A DNA stretch of 8,327 nucleotides from UMGS882 sp045598975 (lineage in GTDB: Bacteria; Bacillota; Clostridia; Oscillospirales; CAG-382), in the NCBI GenBank assembly GCA_045598975.1, contig JAZRVE010000017.1:1-8327 (forward strand), given 5' to 3'. A model generated the notes under the pieces. That model ran no database searches and had not been told where the DNA came from. It saw only the letters and a program-made list of their open reading frames with translations. Shown in pieces: positions 6,071 to 8,327 of the stretch. Numbering within the stretch: the first letter of the stretch is position 1; each line of letters opens with the position of its first letter. The translations under genes and the position numbers were made by a program.

Positions 6071-6958
6071 ATGAGAAATAACTTTTTCGACATCCACGCA
6101 CACGTCTATAAGTATCCCTATCCCTGCTACCCGGGAAGAATCATCTTCCCGACGCCGACCGAGTTAAAAGCACAGCACGAACGCTTCGGCATCACAAGAG
6201 CGGCTCTCGTGGTGCTTGCCAACGTCGAGGAGTATATCCCGCAATCCAACGGCGAGATCATCGACATTGCCAAGGAATCGGGCGGAAGCTACGTTCCATT
6301 TTGCAGTGTCGACCCGCGCGTTATCGGCAACAACCCCGGCACGCCTTTGGAGATGCTGTTATCCTTTTATAAGGAGCAGGGCTGCCGCGGTATCGGCGAA
6401 GTCCTGCCGCGCATGGATTTCGATGAGCCGAAGATGCTCAATCTGTACCGTGCCGCACAGCAGACCGGCGATCTTCCGCTGCTGTTCGACATGAATTCCG
6501 CACCCGACCGCTCGTACGGGCTGTATGACGATCCGGGACTCGTGAGACTCAGACGCTGCCTTGAAAAATTCCCCGACCAGATCTTCATCGGACACGGACC
6601 GGGCTTCTGGGCGGAATTCGGCACACTGCGCGCACCGGAGGACCGATACGATTACATCCGCTACCCCATCGACGGCGAGGGCATGATCCCCAAGCTCATG
6701 CGGGAGTATCCCAATCTGTACGTCGATCTCTCGGCGGGAAGCGGGCTGACCGCCATCAGCCGCGATCTCGACTACACGCAGAAGTTTTTCGAGGAATTCC
6801 CCACGCGCATCCTGTTCGGCACGGATATCTGCTTCGCCGACCAGTACGCCGGGCAGTCCGACTTCATGAACAAAATGCTGGACGAGGGAAGGATATCCGA
6901 GAAGCTGTACGATCTCATCGCCCGCGAAAACGCACAAACCCTGCTGAAACTCAACTGA
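6071..6958 (+). CDS. Amidohydrolase-family (Amidohydro_2-type) TIM-barrel metalloenzyme
   Basis: The 295-residue protein has the layout of small metal-dependent hydrolases or decarboxylases of the amidohydrolase superfamily. The HxH metal motif is in FDIHAHV (H9, H11), E110 is in GIGEVLPR, H175 in FIGHGPGFW, and D252 in the C-terminal LFGTDICF. The length fits the Amidohydro_2 family, usually about 270-330. At the position where many relatives have a metal-binding His (LP..FH) this protein has D140 (LPLLFDMN). The start at 6071 is preferred because GGGGG (6056-6060) lies 10 bases before it; a GTG at 6041 in the same frame would place the ribosome binding site inside the gene. No signal peptide is seen, so it is cytoplasmic. 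It has its own promoter and terminator, so it is probably monocistronic. The substrate cannot be read from the sequence; neighbours give no pathway clue. Confidence 0.88.
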   Translation: MRNNFFDIHAHVYKYPYPCYPGRIIFPTPTELKAQHERFGITRAALVVLANVEEYIPQSNGEIIDIAKESGGSYVPFCSVDPRVIGNNPGTPLEMLLSFYKEQGCRGIGEVLPRMDFDEPKMLNLYRAAQQTGDLPLLFDMNSAPDRSYGLYDDPGLVRLRRCLEKFPDQIFIGHGPGFWAEFGTLRAPEDRYDYIRYPIDGEGMIPKLMREYPNLYVDLSAGSGLTAISRDLDYTQKFFEEFPTRILFGTDICFADQYAGQSDFMNKMLDEGRISEKLYDLIARENAQTLLKLN

Positions 6959-6968
6959 ATTTCATACA

Positions 6969-7006
6969 AAAAAAGAGTTGTCTGATTTGTCAGACAACTC
7001 TTTTTT
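6969..7006 (+). terminator. Rho-independent terminator after the amidohydrolase gene
   Basis: A perfect 17-bp stem (6969-6985 with 6990-7006) around loop TTTG has the core GAGTTGTCTGA/TCAGACAACTC, flanked by A6 on the left and T6 on the right. It starts 10 bases after the stop codon. The symmetric A- and T-runs would allow termination from either direction, including transcripts of the convergent regulator gene. Confidence 0.94.
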
Positions 7007-7298
7007 GCGATACCGTGTCTCCCGGTCTTTTCCCCGGCAGAGAAACGGTTTTATTGTACTATCTCCATTTATCCTATATACATTGGGTATCCTAACTTCT
7101 GCTATCATTTTGCTATCACCGTATTGCTATCACCAAATTGAAAATGATTTCCTACGGCTTTTTCATTATAGCATAGCAATGAGGGTTTTTCAATTCTTTG
7201 CCGGAAATGATGACCTATGAAGGGAGAATTTTCTTCTATACTTGCAATCGGGCTTTTTGCCTGAAATGCTATCCGGCATTGAGAGAGTAAACTCGAAT
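7007..7298. other. AT-rich intergenic region between convergent genes
   Basis: No gene is supported. The region contains direct repeats GCTATCA at 7101, 7112 and 7126, an inverted ATTGCTAT/ATAGCAAT pair (7123-7130/7173-7180) and a 9-bp inverted repeat AATTGAAAA/TTTTCAATT (7136-7144/7187-7195). I see no clear terminator for the minus-strand gene other than the bidirectional hairpin at 6969-7006. Confidence 0.5.
7101..7134. repeat. Three direct GCTATCA repeats (two extended to TGCTATCACC)
   Basis: GCTATCA begins at 7101, 7112 and 7126. The latter two extend to the identical 10-mer TGCTATCACC (7111-7120 and 7125-7134). Starts are spaced 11 and 14 bases apart, roughly one helical turn each. This resembles arrayed protein-binding sites; the binding protein is unknown. 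Confidence 0.55.
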
Positions 7299-7814
7299 TT
7301 ACTTCCTGATGATCTTATACTTCCATTCTCGCACTCTATCAAGTATTCCAGCCATGTAGAGCGCATTCAGAACCAAAATGGCCAGCGCTAATCCTGTCGC
7401 AAAATCTATCATATTCTGAACCGGGCGCTCTGGTATGAATCCTCCAAAGCCGTTAGTCATATCTAGCATTACGGAAAACAGCAACAACAATGCCGCTGAG
7501 GCGGAAATTTCAATCATCTTCTTTTTTAATGACTTCTTTTCCGTGTTGCTGTACTCCGCAACCTGCTCCAAAGTATCTTTTAAATCTTTATCCATTTTCT
7601 CGCTTTTCCTTTCACCGTTGATGATTTCCCTGATATCGACATCATAGTAGTCTGCAAGCTCTACAAGGATGCTTAAATCAGGCATGTTACTTCCGGTTTC
7701 CCATCTGGAAACCGTACGTCCGGAGACATTCAGCACTTCAGCCAGCTGCTCCTGCGTAAGGTTTTTCTCTTTCCGAAGCTCTTTCAGGAAGCCTCCTGTT
7801 TTTTGTTGGTCCAT
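7299..7814 (-). CDS. XRE-family HTH regulator with two C-terminal membrane segments
   Basis: The 171-residue protein begins with an HTH_3/XRE DNA-binding domain (about residues 8-63): LRKEKNLTQEQLAEVLNVS, then recognition helix SGRTVSRWETG and NMPDLSILVELADYYDV. A charged linker (about 64-100) leads to two hydrophobic stretches, about 103-118 and 136-158, so the C-terminus is probably membrane-embedded with the DNA-binding head in the cytoplasm. The ATG at 7814 is chosen because AAGGAGG (7829-7823) sits 8 bases before it; the frame is open farther upstream (to 7907) without a better signal. Such membrane-tethered XRE proteins are common in Clostridia, often beside small membrane or transporter genes, and are thought to sense membrane-linked signals. 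Target genes are not evident here; autoregulation and regulation of the short ORFs upstream on the same strand are possible. It is convergent with the amidohydrolase gene. Confidence 0.9.
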   Translation of the reverse strand: MDQQKTGGFLKELRKEKNLTQEQLAEVLNVSGRTVSRWETGSNMPDLSILVELADYYDVDIREIINGERKSEKMDKDLKDTLEQVAEYSNTEKKSLKKKMIEISASAALLLLFSVMLDMTNGFGGFIPERPVQNMIDFATGLALAILVLNALYMAGILDRVREWKYKIIRK

Positions 7815-7835
7815 GCTTCGTTCCTCCTTCCGCTT

Positions 7836-7864
7836 ATATAGTATCTTGCCCACCGCTTTCACAA
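7836..7864 (-). promoter_or_regulatory. Candidate promoter of the XRE regulator gene
   Basis: Reading the minus strand, TTGTGA (7864-7859) and CTATAT (7841-7836) are separated by 17 bases, with the ribosome binding site only a few bases beyond. An overlapping TACTAT (7843-7838) with a 15-base spacer is an alternative -10. The match is moderate. Confidence 0.4.
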
Positions 7865-8026
7865 CACGACACAAAGCGAGAAATGCCATACTTTTGCAGC
7901 TGGACAAGGCTGTCTATCGACTGTTTTTAAAATATAAATCGAGTGTTATGGTATCTAGAGTGAGTAATCGAAGTGCTCTTTTGGTATTTTCCATTCTTAC
8001 CTCTGCAAATTCTTATTTTTTATTCC

Positions 8027-8116
8027 TTAAAAGATTCCTTTGTTATATTTGAATTGTGCATACAGAATGAAAGCTATTCCAACAACAACCGCAGGAAGGA
8101 TAATAAACGCTATCAT
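8027..8116 (-). CDS. Hypothetical 29-residue hydrophobic peptide
   Basis: ATG at 8116 is preceded by GGAG with 7 bases of spacing. The product, starting MIAFIILPAVVVGIAF and ending in a short charged tail QFKYNKGIF, would be a single membrane helix with a basic C-terminus. The same frame is open and hydrophobic for about another 15 codons upstream, so it could equally be the surviving 3' end of a longer membrane-protein gene broken near the stem-loop repeat at 8174-8224. I recognise no family. It lies upstream of, and on the same strand as, the membrane-anchored XRE regulator. Confidence 0.3.
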   Translation of the reverse strand: MIAFIILPAVVVGIAFILYAQFKYNKGIF

Positions 8117-8173
8117 CACTTCACTCCAGAAAGATACTATGAAAGCAATTACGAACGCCGCATGATGCGACGC

Positions 8174-8224
8174 CGAATCTGTTTTCCTCCGTTCCGCTAC
8201 GCTCCACTTCGGAAAACAGATTCG
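8174..8224. repeat. Perfect 14-bp stem-loop, probable small palindromic repeat
   Basis: CGAATCTGTTTTCC (8174-8187) pairs perfectly with GGAAAACAGATTCG (8211-8224) around a 23-base loop rich in C and T that includes GTTCCGCTACGCTCC. No T-run follows on either strand, so it is not a normal terminator. The compact palindrome with a GC-richer loop in AT-rich DNA suggests a small interspersed repeat. Confidence 0.65.
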
Positions 8225-8271
8225 TTTGTCTTGCTGTTTCTGCATTTAGGGGATTTTTCGACTGCACATTT

Positions 8272-8299
8272 ATTGACTTTTCCATATTGACTTTTCCAT
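8272..8299. repeat. Perfect 14-bp tandem duplication
   Basis: ATTGACTTTTCCAT occurs twice head to tail (8272-8285 and 8286-8299) without a mismatch. On the minus strand each copy starts with an ATG. Because 14 is not a multiple of three, gain or loss of one copy changes the reading frame. Confidence 0.9.
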
Positions 8300-8327
8300 T
8301 TCACCAAAAAGCTGTGACAAGTCCACT

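Larger units (their letters stand above)
8121..8326 (-). pseudogene. Minus-strand ORF entering from the right edge, frame changed by a 14-bp duplication
   Basis: Reading from base 8326 on the minus strand, the frame VDLSQLFGEMEKSI is open to the window edge. A perfect 14-bp tandem duplication (8272-8299) shifts it to an early TAA at 8272-8270. With one copy of the repeat, the frame would run on as INVQSKNPLNAETARQT, through the stem-loop repeat, to the TGA at 8123-8121. The ATG inside the second repeat copy (8285) could also start a 54-residue ORF over the same stretch. The product is not recognised. A competing frame ending SGLVTAFW at 8301 is also open to the edge, so the correct frame is unsure. 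Confidence 0.25.

Noticed and set aside
6063..6074. Mini-ORF ATGAAGAAATGA overlapping the amidohydrolase start.
   Set aside because: Three codons only; the spacing of the GGGGG motif favours the ATG at 6071, and a coupling role cannot be supported.
6978..7220. Plus-strand ORF of 80 codons after the amidohydrolase gene.
   Set aside because: Its start lies inside the terminator stem and it crosses the GCTATCA repeats; no ribosome binding site.
7914..7994. Minus-strand 26-codon ORF beginning MENTKRAL, with an AGAGG motif upstream.
   Set aside because: Too short and without family resemblance; the ribosome binding site is modest. Kept only as a possible leader peptide.

Overview
The window looks like chromosome of an endospore-forming anaerobe of the Clostridia (Bacillota), most likely a moderately high-GC gut lineage of the Oscillospirales/Christensenellales kind. 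The anchors are an unmistakable Spo0A response regulator, a large secreted-type glycine-rich repeat protein of the sort common in gut Clostridia, strong AGGAGG-type ribosome binding sites, sigma-A-like promoters with 17-bp spacers, and perfect intrinsic terminators. The genus assignment is inference; no rRNA or tRNA is present to settle it.

Layout, left to right. Bases 2-4060 (+) are the 3' part of a very long surface/secreted protein whose start lies outside the window. It is built from four visible copies of a large beta-helix-like module (opening at about 173, 878, 1643 and 2888), with a Cys/His-rich tandem repeat segment inserted before the last copy and a conserved C-terminal domain. It ends at a perfect 16-bp terminator hairpin (4081-4116). 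Bases 4118-4763 hold no convincing gene but a dense cluster of perfect hairpins and inverted repeats that looks like an interspersed non-coding repeat, closed by a second terminator-like hairpin. From 4764 to 5078 the base composition switches to AT-rich: this is the spo0A control region, with a 20-bp perfect palindrome, two 0A-box-like heptamers, phased TTACAAAA-like repeats and a near-consensus promoter.

Bases 5079-5876 (+) encode Spo0A, the master regulator of sporulation entry. A branched terminator candidate follows, containing a short inverted copy of the repeat seen upstream of the gene. A consensus promoter and hairpin leader then precede a TIM-barrel amidohydrolase (6071-6958, +), which ends at a perfect 17-bp terminator. 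It appears to be a single-gene unit with no visible functional tie to Spo0A.

The right end (7007-8327) is AT-richer and looks like accessory DNA. It has GCTATCA repeat clusters, a minus-strand XRE-type regulator with two C-terminal membrane segments (7299-7814), a tiny hydrophobic ORF, a 14-bp perfect stem-loop repeat, and a perfect 14-bp tandem duplication that changes the reading frame of a minus-strand ORF entering from the right edge. No complete new defence or mobile system can be demonstrated. The points most worth checking are the altered acidic pocket of Spo0A, the non-coding repeat cluster around spo0A, the Cys/His-rich insert of the giant protein, and the frame-shifting tandem duplication at the right edge.
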